This document shows positions 34,584 through 48,144 of a stretch of 64,000 nucleotides of DNA, in pieces. A program made the position numbers and the translations under genes. Position 1 is the stretch's first letter, and each line of letters begins with the position of its first letter. This DNA is from Channallabes apus (Eukaryota; Chordata; Actinopteri; Siluriformes; Clariidae). The notes under the pieces were generated by a model, which was not told the DNA's origin, did not search any database, and worked only from the letters and a program-made list of their open reading frames with translations. The stretch lies in assembly GCA_030522415.1 (NCBI GenBank), contig CM060125.1:27793167-27857166 (forward strand), read 5' to 3'.

Positions 34584-35485
34584 TATACACAAAAATAAAG
34601 AAAAACCATTGATAGAGGGTGTGTACAAAACTTTTGTCTTGTAAAAGGCATTTGCAAAATTTAGAACATTTCTTTTTACAATTATTGACTTTCATTTATT
34701 TGAGTAATTATTGCAACATAACTGAACTCTAATTAAGGAAAATAAAACTATGCCAGCAGACCAAATCAAACGTATTTGCCATCAAATAAATGTTGGTTAA
34801 TTATTTGTAAATCTCCCAGAACCTCAGCTTTGCACATAGCACTTAGAGAAGAAGTGATAAATGCTGTCTGATGTCTGGTATCATGGACTAAAGGCTTGGT
34901 AGAGTGGACATATTCACAGTTTGTTTGCTGCTATAAATAAGTATAGCAGCAAACAACTTGTTAGGCGTAGTACCTTTTTCGAGTAATAGCTTGCCACTTG
35001 TCCTTTTTATTGTGAGAATCCTATGCCTTACCACTCACTGTGCCATGTTTAAATGTTTTGCTACAAGATTCACGTCGTGCCTCATACAAAACACTGTATC
35101 TTTTCAGTCAAGCGCAGTATACAGTATGTTGTCCCCCAACTACTTCTTGTACTGTATCTGCATTTACCCAATACTGAGCCTGCATTGCTTGCTTGCCACA
35201 TTGTGTTCTTGTTCCTGCTGTTATGCCCCTATCTCACCTATTTGGTTTGACAATGCGAGGACCGACGTGCGGAAAAATGGAAACCTAATCACGGTGCCAA
35301 AACTCGCTGTGAATCATAATGAACCGTACTTACGCCCACCGCTCGAAAACGCATTGCTGCGATAGGAGTATTAGTAGTTAACAGATTAACGGCTAAACTT
35401 CGCTGAGTGATGATGGTAGAATAATTATAATGGTCTTCACTAAAACAACATGCATGAGGAATCACAAAGGAGTTTTCATTTTCTG
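34584..35485. other. Intronic stretch, no gene recognised
   Basis: 34840-34970 keeps weak similarity to Tc1 interiors (GGTAGAGTGGACATATTCAC). No coding evidence for the open frames near 34958-35365. Confidence 0.45.
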
Positions 35486-35613
35486 CAATGGAAAACTACT
35501 CTAACTAGTTACTTTTATCATTAAGTAATGCTGTAATGTAACTGATTACTTTTTAAAGACAGTAATTTTGTAATGTAATTAGTTACTTTAAAAAGTAACA
35601 TTCCCCAACACTG
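35486..35613 (+). mobile_element. Right end of a hAT-like element
   Basis: TAACTAGTTA-like and TAATTAGTTACTTT repeats end in AAGTAACATTCCCCAACACTG, the inverse of a widespread fish hAT end. The left partner was not found. Confidence 0.55.
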
Positions 35614-35667
35614 CTGAGTATACACTGCGTTCCAAATGATATCTTTCTCTGATTTTCATAATTAGTA

Positions 35668-35845
35668 CAGTGGCTTGCAAAAGTATTCAGCCCCCTTGAA
35701 CTTTTCCACATTTTGTCACATTACAGCCACGAACATGAATCAATTTTATTGGAATTCCATGTGAAAGACCAATACAAAGTGGTGTACACGTGAGAAGTGG
35801 AACGAAAATCATACATGATTCCAAACATTTTTTACTAACTGTACC
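35668..35845 (+). mobile_element. Isolated left end of a Tc1 element
   Basis: TA|CAGTGGCTTGCAAAAGTATT followed by CCACATTTTGTCACATTACAG and AGACCAATACAAAGTGGTG is a known type of fish Tc1 terminal repeat. The element breaks off after about 180 bases. Confidence 0.8.
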
Positions 35846-36979
35846 TCTCACGGGCGAGCCTCCCCACAGCAGACCAAATCGTCATTAGCGCGTCCCTCCC
35901 CCAAACAGCGCAGCAAGGAGCATTTACTTACATCTAAACTGAGTCATTTACATAAATCACTGATCACATTTAAACAATCTATTCATACAGATGTACCTGT
36001 TTTACAGGTGTGTTACTGTATTTACTCCGATAAAGAGCCATATAAGAACTGTGGCAGCGGGCACACCTAAAAATAAATGCAGGATTATTTTTTATAGTCT
36101 AAATAAAAATGCTTTTATAAATGTGGGCTACTGTTATCTACTTCAAATATTTGTTAAAACAGCCAGGAAACTCACTCTGACCATTTTAATAATTCATTCA
36201 TAAATTAGTGATTCCTTTGGTTTCGACTGTGCTGAAGGTGATCATGTCATCTCGTCGTCTCCGCAGCAGGGAGCGCGCCTATAATTCACTTCTCATACGA
36301 ATTACATAATCTAATAATTTTTTTTCATTAGTTTATATTAAAGCAGATATTTCTCTTTCTATAAGTATATATTTTTCACGTCTGTGAGGCGAGTATACAC
36401 GGAGTTTGGGTTCATTTTCTGACGCGCTCAAGTTCACCAAAATCAATACAGAACCCCGTTTACTTTATTTATTTAACAAAATCATAAAGTTTTTTCGTCA
36501 TTGTGAGTGCACCTGTGGTTCGCTGTGAGTCTTATAAAAGCTACAAATTTAAAGAACACAAAATATAAGATGACACAAGACCCTACACGTGTAGCTTTTC
36601 TAATTACACATAATAAAAAGGCTCAGTGTGTTAACGTTTACGTTGCTTAAATTCGATCCTAAAAAAACTGAATTTAATTTTAATTATAAATTGTACTGTA
36701 ATGTTACTAGTGTGATTATGAATTCGTTTAATTACAATGTTTCACTTTATTTTATCTGCAACGACGTGCAGCTGTGGACGACCTGCGCCTCATTAAGCCT
36801 GGAGAGAACGAACTGATGCCTGAGGCGTCAGTCTATAGTTATATAGCGCCACTCAGCGGTAAAAGCCAGCAAACACACAAACCCAAATGCTGACGCCATA
36901 CACCGGCGACGGTAGAAGTCACATACTGCTTGTGCACCCACTGTAAATTAGCTAACAGTAGCCTTTAAGTTACAGTAAG

Positions 36980-37015
<36 letters not shown>

Positions 37016-37953
37016 TTTCGGTGATTCCAGACTCTAGATCAGGTGTATGATTTCACACACGTAATATATAATTAAGAATTTTATGGAAGAAAAGCAAATT
37101 ATGCATAATATTTAGGAGGTGGTGATATTACCAATTCAAATACTACACATTACGGTTATGTAACATAACACCATGAAGAAATGTAGTGAGGTATAAAGTA
37201 CAAATATTAGTTGTAGGATGTAGGGGAGTAAAAGTAAAAAGGATCCACTAATAAAACTACTCACAAATATGTGGAATATGTACTGATGTACTTAGTTACC
37301 TTCTATAACTACGTACGGTAGCAACCAGACAATTCGAAACTCGAATGATCCATTCATAAGGCAATTAAGCAACAATTTATTTCCTAAACAATTTATTTTG
37401 TAAACTGAATAGTCAGCTTTGCCTGGAAAACAGTCCTTCTCTGCATCATCATCAAAACATTGTTCAGTTTCTGAGCAAAAGGAGGTCACTTATTGATTGC
37501 AGGTTTCCTAATAGAATATCATATATCATATAATATCATAGCGAATATCGAAGTATTGAAATCGTATCTTATCATGTGCTAGTCTGAGGTTTGAACTACT
37601 ACTGATGTGCACGTTGCCGAAAAAAACACATGGAATCTGATCTAATCTAATGTTACACAGTGACGTATCAGATATGTATCAGATCTACTGTATGACCACA
37701 GGTGCTTCAGGAACGTGTACAGTATATCAGACCTGGTGGAAAATCTTCGTCATGTTGTATCTAATTTTTTTTCTTCTACACGAAAAAGACAATGCGAAAT
37801 AATGAGCTTTATTTTTTACTTTATTGCACGTACAGTATACTCGTATTATACTTATTAATATCTGTCCAACTTGTATTCCTCCCCAAGTAGGAGCTGTGGG
37901 TTTTTTGTTTGTGCTCTCATTTCTCATTTGACACATTTTACTTCCCTCCACTA

Positions 37954-37984
<31 letters not shown>

Positions 37985-40819
37985 AATAATAGAACTCACT
38001 TCATCGTTATTGTTCCAATAAATAGTTGTAATTGTTGTTGTTGGTGGTGTTTTGTGTGTGTGTGTGTGTGTGTGTGTGCGTGCGTGCACATCACCGGACA
38101 CTTCCCTATTCTTCACTTCCCTCATTTTCTCTCATGCACTCCCTCAACCTATAATAAAACTCACATCTTCCTTATTGTTCCTAATAAAACAAGTCTGTGT
38201 ATGTGTACGCGTGGGGTTAGTTCTCTCGTTTGTCATCCCCCCACCCTCACTCTCTCTCTGTCTAAAACACACACACACACAAACACCAGCGATCTCAGAA
38301 GATCTACAGTAGATGAGAGCAATAAGTAACGTGGCTCATTAGAGCCGATTAAAAAAATAGTTAATTAACTGGTTTATTAATTTATATAGTAAATTATTTG
38401 GTTACTTTAAGTCCATTTTTTTTTCATATAAAGGGTGACTTACTGTTAGAATTAGTGCTCAGTGATGTCATAGTATTCTGTATCTACACATCTACACACA
38501 ACTCAATAGCAGTGCTTTACAATGATAGAGTTACATGTGTGTGTGTGTGTGTGCGCGCGCGCGCGCGTATGTGTCTGTGTGTGTGTCCTGTCCAGTTCAC
38601 ATATTAAATTACACTGCTGACTTCACGAAGAGGATGTTTCCTGCTCAAATGCTCATAGAGTGTGTGTAAGGGAAGCCTCCTCTGGGAGCGCTGTGTGAGG
38701 AAACGGCTGCAGCAGGCCTTTCATAATGTCCACACACACACACACACACACACAAAAACACCCTCAGGCAGCATTCTGCTCGGGTCACAGATTGATGAGG
38801 CTACGTGTCCCAAACCGTCGCTTACTTCAGCTGTGCATTATCTGGGCTTTGTGTGTGTGTGTGTATGCGCGTGTGTATGCGTGTGGGTACACGCTTCAAA
38901 CCCGTTACACAGATTTACTGTATATTAGCGGCACTAGCAGCATGGACACCATCGCTACATCACACAAACGGACTTTACGATAATAATCAGTCATGTTTGT
39001 TCATACAGCCTGTTCTACTCCACCTAGAGCAGTGTGTGAGAGTCTGTTACTAAGAACTGCTTGTAGTTTATCTGTTACGAACAACAAACACAATTATAAA
39101 ATTATTCCACTGTTGTTTTTTAACCTTAGTCAACTATAGCTAAAACAAGATTGTAATGTTATGAGCCTTGAAGGCGCGGCCAAACATTTAGCCAATATCA
39201 TATAGATATACAGCAGACTGTGTCATACATTTTGGATACACAAAATTCAACAATTTACCCAAAAAAAAAAAAAAAAAAAAAGTTTTTTTAAGTTCTATTT
39301 GCTATTCCGGAAGTGGGCTCATAGTATTCCAAAACACTCGTAAACCAAATAAAATTTTCCCATAGGAAATAATGGAAACTCAAATAATTCGTTCTACAGC
39401 CCCCAAAAAAATAATACATAAAAATAATTAACACAAAATATAAAGTAAAAATAAAACAAATTAACCTGCACTTTACCTTTAAAAAAACATGAACATCACA
39501 TTTCACTAGAAACATATATACATAATTATGCAGACATAATAAACATATATAACAAAATTGGTACAGCATATGGTATGGTGCCTAAGACTTTTGCACAGTA
39601 CTGTGTATATATATGTTTTCTTTACTTTTGTTCTTCTCTGACCTTTCAATAGCTACTGATAAGAGTGGCAAAGTTAGAACAAACAGAACACACGCTGATT
39701 AATATTGACCCGTTTCTTATCGTCCTCCAGCCTTCGCTAATCTCTACAGTTAACAACCACCAAAGACAACAGCACAGGGTCTGATCAACTGATCAAACTA
39801 CAAGAAAATGTCCTGTAGTTTCCGATTGAACACAGAGTTAAGCTGATCTCTGAATATATAATAATAATAATAATAATAAGAAGAAGAAGAATAATAAGAA
39901 TAATAAGAAGAACAATAATAATAATAACAAGAATAATAATTATCATCATCAATTTGGAATTTAAAAAAAAGCAAGTGAGATCTAAAAGAGTCATTCACCT
40001 AAATGCTAATTTGACACCATCCCCCTGCAAACACACATTCACATATCTATCAATCACCCAATCATCACTCAGACCACCTGTCAGTCCTCATTCCTTGTCA
40101 CTGGCATTTGAGTCAAACGCTGAGCGCTGCCACACACCAAGCCACGTCAATCACACGCTTCCATACAAAGGCACTCAGATAGGAAAAAGTTATTTTTTTC
40201 TTTAGAAGAATTCAAAGGCTGCAAGGTTAAAGAGAATAAACACCTTTATTCTCTTCCTTTGAACTTTTCTGCGCAGACGGTCAAAAGCATGACTTTAGAG
40301 GCACGAATGTCATGAATGTTCATTCACAGACAAGACGTGTGGGTCAGTGAGGGCAAATCTGTTCATTCAGGCAATTATTCATTCATAGAGATGACATGAA
40401 ACATAATAAAGTAAGCCAATCAAATGAGCTGGCAGATGTGTGCTCAGGTTAAAATCACAATGCACAGCTTATCTACTGTAGGTTCAGGTGGCCTGGGAAA
40501 TCCCTTCATGTGGTGAACATTTCACATTGTCTACCTCATGGAGCAGAAACTGTTATATGTTTGTCTTTTGCATGTATCTTTATTACGGTTACAGCATAAT
40601 TTTGGCCCAAAACAGATATATATATATATTTTTTTTTTATTTATTTTTTTTATAAGCATCTACCACAGCAATATCCAACTGCTTTCCCCAGACTACCAGA
40701 CATACACTACCAGTCCACACCCCTTGAACAAGGCTGAATCTCATATCCTTCTCTAACCCTTGATCAATAGCACTACTTAGTGTGTGGAAGAAAGGATCGT
40801 ACACCCTACATAGTGGAGA
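35846..40819. other. Long stretch of simple repeats, no gene recognised
   Basis: Includes (CT)n at 36981-37010 and 37953-37980, (GT)n at 38053-38078 and 38535-38590, CA/GT tracts at 38731-38755 and 38850-38885, a poly-A run at 39260-39281, and an AAT/AAG tract at 39858-39930. The 39296-39400 piece (ACACTCGTAAACC, TTCCCATAGGAAATAATGG) may be interior of the transposon family seen at 372 and 61057. Open frames are driven by low complexity. Confidence 0.5.
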
Positions 40820-41155
40820 ATCATTCACTCACTCATCTTCTATACCACTTTAACCTGTATTCAGGGTTTGCAGAGACCTGGAGCCTATCCCGAGAGGCTT
40901 AGGGCACGAGGCAGGGTACACCATAGACAGGGTGCCAATTTCAACACATGGCACACACACATTCACACACTATGGGCAATTTGTGAACACCAATTAGCCT
41001 AACTTGCATATCTTTGCACTGTGGGAGGAAACCGGAGTACCCGGAGGAAACCCACCAAGCACGGGGAGAACATGCAAACTCCATGCACACAGAGACGGGA
41101 ATCGAACCCAGACACTGGAGGTGCAAGGCGACAGTGCTAACCACTACACCACCGC
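40820..41155 (-). mobile_element. V-SINE with 9-base target duplication
   Basis: The tail (ATTCACTCACTC) is at the left and the pol III head at the right. TAGTGGAGA flanks both sides (40811-40819 and 41156-41164). It lacks the second GAATCGAGCCTGG block present in other copies. Confidence 0.9.
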
Positions 41156-41473
41156 TAGTGGAGAGTCAAAAGTGGAATAAATGGAAATATGTAAATCTCA
41201 TAAGCTTCTCAGGATGGTCCACCACGTCCATGCTTTATCCTCATCACCAGTTGGCTACATAGTATCAGTAAGAATTTAAAATTAAACTACTTTCACCCCT
41301 GTTAATTACACTAACCATCAGTCAGTAACTGTCGATTGCCAGCTCTGCCAGTCGGGGTTAGTTAGTTACGCCAGTCGTGGAAGGATATTTGTTGGCAGAG
41401 CAAAATAACTGGTTAAATTAATATATATATATAAAAATCTGTTGATAAATTCTGATTGTGGAAATGTTGTATA

Positions 41474-41632
41474 AAAGCAATATCACACTCGAGGTTGTGC
41501 TGTTATACTGAATATCAGCATGTCTCTGATATCTGTAATACTCTGGCTTCTCCGTCATGCCTATGACCGCATCACAGCCTTGCTGATATTCGGTACAACA
41601 GCACTCCCTCTCATATGATACTGCTTAATTAA
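41474..41632. mobile_element. Small palindromic MITE
   Basis: The left arm AGCAATATCACACTCGAG... ACTGAATATCAGCATG pairs with the right arm CTTGCTGATATTCGGTACAA...CAGTATC-type sequence at about 75-80 percent, with a loop of about 40 bases. Confidence 0.65.
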
Positions 41633-44413
41633 ACACTTTAGAATGTCACTTCATTGGTGATTAAATGAAGATCCATCATCAAGGTTGTGTTTTATTCTTT
41701 ACATTCCTGGTGGCAGACTTGGAGCTCCTTCTGAATGAGTAAGCTGTGCTTCAGAACAGACAATTTAGGGAGGTGATTAGAATAAAAGCTGTGAGGTTTA
41801 GTGTAATTCCCTGGTGACACTGTTGTTGGTCTGTGTTTGGGCAGCTGCAGCATAGTTTCTTCTTCTAATTGGCCATGGCGGTACTGAGCTGTATTCGCGA
41901 AGTACCGTAAACACTCCTCCTTGATTGATGATATTCATTTTCCAAGTTGTGTGTTCAAAACTTAAAAAGTGCATATGACCCAGTTCTCTGTGGACCTTTT
42001 TTTTTTTATATTTTATTTTATGTCCAGTGCACCAAAGATGGATGACTATTGCTCCTCGATTCCTGGCAGGTAAAGCTGGGCAACTGCACGGACAAAGATT
42101 CATGGCCATGAGGAAAAGCTGAGTGTGCCGTACTGTACATAGAAGAGATGGTCCACAGGGGATAAATGTGCGTAATATACAGGGATAAAAAGGAAGGGCG
42201 AGGAGGCAGGCCTAAGGTCAGGGAAAAAGAAATCTGGACAAATCAACCAGGAGGAATATCAGCACTCGTATTCGTTTGTTTGTTTGTTTGATTGTTTGGC
42301 TGGCTGGCTGTTTTCATAATTTCTGTTTATTACGACTTCCCATTGGTGTAGACAAAGGCATGCATTCATTTTATTGAAAATGCTGTTGTAAAAGACCTAA
42401 ATGTATATTAATTTCCACTTAGTCACCCAAGTAATAACCCAAACACAGTAAAGTCATAAAGTCAGAGATGAATGATAAGACAAAGGAAAAAAGTGAAGAG
42501 CCCTATAGCTACAAGAGCGCTGGATAGCAACCCTTCACATCTGTTCCAGCTGTTTAGTCTTTAATGTAATTACTGTGTTTCAACATTTTCTACTCAAGAA
42601 CCTGTGTTTTTTTTGTTGTTTTTTTTACTATATTTTAAAAATCACATTTTCCTTGCCTCTCTTGTAAACCGAGTTTGGTACATTACATTTATTAACCTAC
42701 TAGTGGAGGTTGATAAGTGTCTCGAAATTGCTAAAAAAAAAAAGAAGAGCTGATCAACATCTGGCATACATTATAACTTCCCTTCTATTCAACATTCTGA
42801 TTTAATTTATAACAGTTTTCATTATAACATTAAAACATATGTTTTCATAGTGTACGTCCCATTTTGTTGGAGTAAGCCAAGCTGGGTCGCGTGTTTGTTT
42901 GTTTGTTTAGTGAGGATTGTGAAAGTTTGAATCGTTTCTCTGTGTATACACGGTAAACTACCGCATTGATTGGCTCTGCTAAGTGATACATATGGCCACG
43001 CCCACCTCGAAGCAAAAGCGTTGAAGTGATTTGCTCTGTTGAGTGACGGTATAGCCATGCCTACCTTGAGGGGATGGACATGGATGGACAGACATACTGT
43101 AGAGACAGACAGACACAGTCTATAGTATATGGACATTAACACAGAAATTTTTCTGAGATCCGTTTTTGGTCGTCTAATGTATGAAACGTAAAAATAAAAA
43201 TTTTTTTAGAAAGAATGAGTTCTGACCCATGTTCAGGCATACCCTTTTGTTTATTTATGTAGATAACAGTTAAAAAATATGAAACTTTTATGGGAAGTAA
43301 AATGAGGTATTGGGTCAGTGAGCTTGGATTCAATCAAAACACTTAATTTAAGGGGAAGAAAAAAAAGCTTTTGGACAAATTTTGTATGCAGAAAGTCGAA
43401 TTAGACAGAGAAATTTCCATATAAAGACATTTATGTGATTTATTTGTTGTTGCACTAAGCAAATTTTTACCTAATTTCAGTTCATAAGTGGTCTCACATT
43501 TGCTGGTAAGATATATTTGGGTTATTTAACAGGAGTGCATGATTAACTTCGTCAGTGCTTTCTCTGCCCAATTTTGGAGTCTCACAAGTACACAGCAAAT
43601 GTTTGTTAAATTGCTCTGAACTGTCTCCACGTAAAAAGTGTTGAGTGTTTCATTATTGAATTTGGGCGGGATTCTCCTTTAATTGCATTAAAGTGTCTTC
43701 CCGGGAGAGTGCAAACTTTGTCAGGTCATTGTGCTGCTTGTGTGAATGTTAAAACACTGATTGATTTTCACTTTGCATCCACAGATTCCGTGCGTTAGTT
43801 TTACAACCTGAATTTCTAAGTGCCATAACAATGACTGTTGCGTTTCAATTTTGGGATTCAAACTTGAACATGCTTGAATGGGATATGATTTCGTGTTAGT
43901 GTTAGGGTTCTGTCTTTTTTTTTTTTTTTTTTTTTTTTGCAGCTAGCTTTGAATGAAACTAAACAGAACTCTCAAACCTTTTTCAACAAAGCTTTTGTTG
44001 GATATTGAGGCAAATCATGTAATGTCGCAACACTTTTTACGCACATGTGCTTTTGATTGTCTGATAGCTCTGCATGAGGAATGGATGAAAAGAAAAGATG
44101 CATGATGTGTCTATGCTTCAGGTCAAAAGGCAAAAAATTGTCTAGAAAAACTTCTGGTTGTAGTTTTTGCGTATTGCAATAAATTTTACTGTAGTCTTTG
44201 TTTAACTATAGGTCAGTATACTTTATACTACACCACCATTAAAGGGTAACACTAATAGTAATTCTGCTCATAAGGCAAATATAAATGTGCTTATTCTAAT
44301 ACATTATCATAATATTATGACAGTGGCATGAAAATTATACTGCGATTCACTAATAATGCAGGTTTTATTTAAAATGATGTTTAATTTGTCACACATGGCA
44401 GGGGTAACTTCAG
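41633..44413. other. Stretch without recognised gene
   Basis: Contains a two-fold repeat of about 55 bases at 42967-43073 (GGCTCTGCTAAGTGATACAT and GCTCTGTTGAGTGACGGTAT copies), a GTTT tract at 42895 and a T-run at 43916-43938. Confidence 0.5.
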
Positions 44414-44425
44414 GTTTTCTGACAT

Positions 44426-44797
44426 TCATTCATTCATTTTCTATACCGCTTAATCCTGTGTTCAGGGTCGCGGGGGACCTGGAGCCTATCCCAGGAGACT
44501 TCGGGCACTAGGCGGGGTACACCGTGGACAGAGTGCCAATCCATCGCAGGGCACACACACATACACACTCACACACCCAATCACACACTATGGGCAATTT
44601 GTGAACGCCAATTAGCCTAACCTGCATATCTTTGGACTGTGGGAGGAAACCGGAGTACCCGGAGGAAACCCACCAAGCATGGGGAGAACATGCAAACTCC
44701 ATGCACACAGAGACGGGAATCGAGCCTGGCCGGGGAATCGAACCCAGACCCTGGAGGTGCAAGGCGACAGTGCTAACCACTACACCACCGCGCCGCC
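44426..44797 (-). mobile_element. V-SINE, full length, with 12-base target duplication
   Basis: GTTTTCTGACAT at 44414-44425 and 44798-44809. It has a complete head (CACTACACCACCGCGCCGCC at the right), core and ATTCATTC tail, and is close to the copies at 17076 and 49578. Confidence 0.93.
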
Positions 44798-44809
44798 GTT
44801 TTCTGACAT

Positions 44810-45380
44810 ATTAAAGTCTTTAGTCCTTTTTCTACAGTTTCTTGCAGTTTTTTTTCCATAAAGTCACATGTACCATTTTTTTCTTATCAAGAGAGACAAT
44901 AAAAAAAGATTCTGGTAGGGCAACGACTGTTTATAGCTGCACAGTGTTAAATATCAAATGTTTATCTTTATGCAACAATGAATGTAACTATTAACAGATA
45001 AACGTCTGATGCATCTTTTTCTATTGATTGCAATGCAATTGCTGTAAATTCACTGTGCTGTTAAAGAGGAAAATAAACCATGTTCCACACTAGGCTGAAT
45101 CAAACCTCTTGACCAAGTGTTTTCTTCCATTCTTGATGATAATCACAATAAATCAATAACCAGGTACAGCTTAGTGCCACTGACATCTGAACTCCTGTAA
45201 GGATGTATGCCTGGAATACCCGTGAAATATACATCAAACAAGTAGGATCTTTTGGCCAGTTACCAAAATTTCATTTATCTGCTGGATACAATAATACTTT
45301 CATAGAAATCATGTAAACAACCAACCATGTATGTGTTCTTAAGAGATCAGGCTAATGAGGAATTAAAAAGGATGGGAGGA
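44810..45380. other. Stretch without recognised feature
   Basis: AT-rich; nothing supported. Confidence 0.5.
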
Positions 45381-45382
45381 CT

Positions 45383-45420
<38 letters not shown>

Positions 45421-45690
45421 TGGATGAATGGGTGGAAAGATGAATCAAAGTGTAGTTGGATGGATGGGTGGATAAACAGATATACAAATACAAATGTGTA
45501 TCTGATGGATGGATGGATGGATGGATGAGTCAGTGGATGGATGAAAGGATAGAAGTATGAATGGATGGTTGGATCGATGAGTGGATGAATGGATGGGTGG
45601 AGGAATGAATAAGTGGAAGGATGGATGGATGGATGAAAAACGGATGGATGGATGGATGGATGGATGAAAAATAGATGGATGAATGCACAG
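45383..45690. repeat. GACA and GATG tetranucleotide tract
   Basis: (GACA)n is followed by degenerate (GGAT)n/(GATG)n for about 300 bases. Minus-strand open frames rich in HPSIHPS are artefacts. Confidence 0.95.
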
Positions 45691-45774
45691 ACAACCAAAA
45701 ACAGCAACATCACCTGTCATTTGTGGCTCATAAGCATGTGTAAATATCCACGCTGATCAGATAAGGCTAACTCG

Positions 45775-45990
45775 TAAGCCTGATTTGAACCATGAACTGG
45801 TAGAATTGCAAAGCCTGGGTGATGTGAAAGAGCGACCTCCATGACATCCTGTCCTCCTCTGTGAGGGGTAAAGGGACAGCCAGCGAGGTCATTACCCCTC
45901 TAATGAGATTACTTAATGACCTCAAGGGAGTTCCAGAGCCATTCACTGCCAGATTACTTCCCCTGTAATTATTTGGAAGCACCAGTGTGT
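45775..45990. other. Candidate conserved noncoding block
   Basis: A GC-balanced stretch between repeats with no coding match. It has paired homeodomain-like words (CTCTAATGAGATTACTTAATGACC) and CCCTGTAATTATTTGG. Conservation is not shown; this is a compositional guess. Confidence 0.3.
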
Positions 45991-48105
45991 GTGTGTGTGT
46001 GTACAGTATGTGTATGTTAGGTTTAAGGTTTAATCATATTGTGTGAATGTTTCATGGACCAGAATTTGTTTCTGTGAGCTCTGATCAGTCTGTTCTATAA
46101 AGCAAGCCATGAGATGTAAGCGGTGACGCACCTCGTGACGATTATCCTACAGCACAATGTATCTGGTTCCTCAGTGTACAGCTCTATATTGATTCAGTGT
46201 CCTACTTAGTGGAACACAATATAATACAGATGGAATTGCATTGTACTGTATAATTATGAAATCAGCTCATCCTAGAAGGTTCTAACATGTAAATAAGCTT
46301 GTAATCAATCAATCAATCAACTGAACAATGTCAGGAAGGCTTCTGTTTTTGAATCAAGCACAACATTCACATGATCCAATAATCAGAATTCGCATTATGC
46401 GTGTTTTTTTTTTTTTTTTTGCGTTTTTTCACCAGAATGCTGGCCTTTACTCCATAATAACCACATCAGTACGATCAGTATCAGGAATGCTCAATGTAGA
46501 AAAATAATTATACATATTTTATTTAATACATTTTAAATACATGACCACAGGTCATCTAAAAGAAGGTATTTTTGGCTTTGTAAATAAATTGCAATGATTT
46601 AAGGGAAAAAAAAAGGTTCTGTTATGTTGTGTTTCTAAAGAAAACCAACTTGTACACTGTATATTGATACAATCAACTTATATTACAAAAAAACATGTTT
46701 TAAAAAACTGTGATTGAATTGGGTGTAGGTTAAAGCCGCCTATATACCGTAAAGTCACATGTTGAAAAAAGGAAAGAAAAAAAAAACCTAAAAAGATTTA
46801 TTATTTGTTGAGGTTCTTTTATTTCTTAATACTTTTATAAGTGACGACATGATATACTGTAAATATGAAATATACAACCAGAATCCTGCATTAACTGTCC
46901 CTGCTAAATATCTTTCTTTTATCAACCACACCAAAGTCTGGAACACACTCACTACGGAACCCTCATCCAAGAGCAGAAATTCAAGAGTCAGCTGGAATTT
47001 TCAGACACAAACTCCCAGAATCGTAGCGTCAAAGTGAATCTTTCTCCGTTGGATCTAATTTGATTCGAGTTGGTCAGGCCTCAGTGGAACCGTTGTGGAT
47101 TGTACTGTGGTCATATGGAACGCTTATTAATATGCCATTACTCTGAAGGTTACCCAGGATGCACCCATTGCTTTATAATCCTACTCCATAAACCATCGTC
47201 TGCCCATCTGTCTGACAACCACCATTACTCTTAGAGCCGAGAGTAAGAGAGCGGCAGTACTGTATGAGCGGAGAGCTATATATCACAATGAGGCTGTAAC
47301 ATCAAAATCCAAATTGAATAGCTCGCTCATTAATACATTCATGTTGACCAGATGAGAAAATCGATAGCGGCATGAAACCAGGAGGAAAGAATCTATCTGA
47401 TTCGAAATGACGGGTGAGACTCGGCCAACTGGAAAATAATGATCTGCCGAGGAGAAATAACTCTGAGGGAGTCAAAGCTAACCGGCTTAGCCGAACCAGA
47501 ACAAGTCCAAAAGATCTGAGCACGTTACCAAGAACTGTTTTCATTTAGAAGCTGAGCGTTCGGATTGATTTGTTGGTCACAAAATCAATTGTTTTAGACA
47601 AACTTCTACTATATTTTCATATAACAATTAAAACACCAATCAGCCACATTATTACTCATTATTCTAAGTAATATAACAGTATAATAAACAACTTTCATCA
47701 TATTAAATTTGCAAATAAATAAATAAATAAAGCTTTTCATCTTACTTATTGCACGGTTTTGTGTATATATATGATGTTTTGTTTGTTTGTTTGCTTGTTT
47801 TAGTTAAAATCTTGAATCTGATTGGACAGGAAAAGTTTTCCATAAAAAAAAAAAAAAATCCATACAAATGATTTCTGCATTAATTAAATTCAGCGTTATA
47901 TTGATTCTCTCGTAGACTGCACTTTCATTGTTTATAGTAACAGCTCTTGCATCCAAATAAAACATTAAATCGTTGATAAAATCAAGTTTTCTGGAAGGAG
48001 ACATTGTTTACACTCGTTTGTAAGGAGTCTCCAGTGTCAATCCAGCAACGTATGACTTTAAAGTTTTCTGACATCCTCAGCTCTTATACTCTACAGTTTA
48101 TCAGT

Positions 48106-48142
<37 letters not shown>
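45991..48142. other. Stretch without recognised gene
   Basis: Includes a T-run at 46406-46420, an A-run at 47844-47858 and (GT)n at 48111-48142. The 46960-47290 and 47380-47530 blocks are GC-balanced and unexplained. Confidence 0.45.

Positions 48143-48144
<2 letters not shown>

Noticed and set aside
35846..36900. A host exon cluster in the GC-containing 36230-36480 and 36760-36950 pieces
   Set aside because: No frame gives a recognisable protein and there are no convincing paired splice sites.
45363..45720. Minus-strand HPSIHPS-rich open frame, or a CRISPR-like array
   Set aside because: It is a plain GACA/GATG tetranucleotide tract without spacers.
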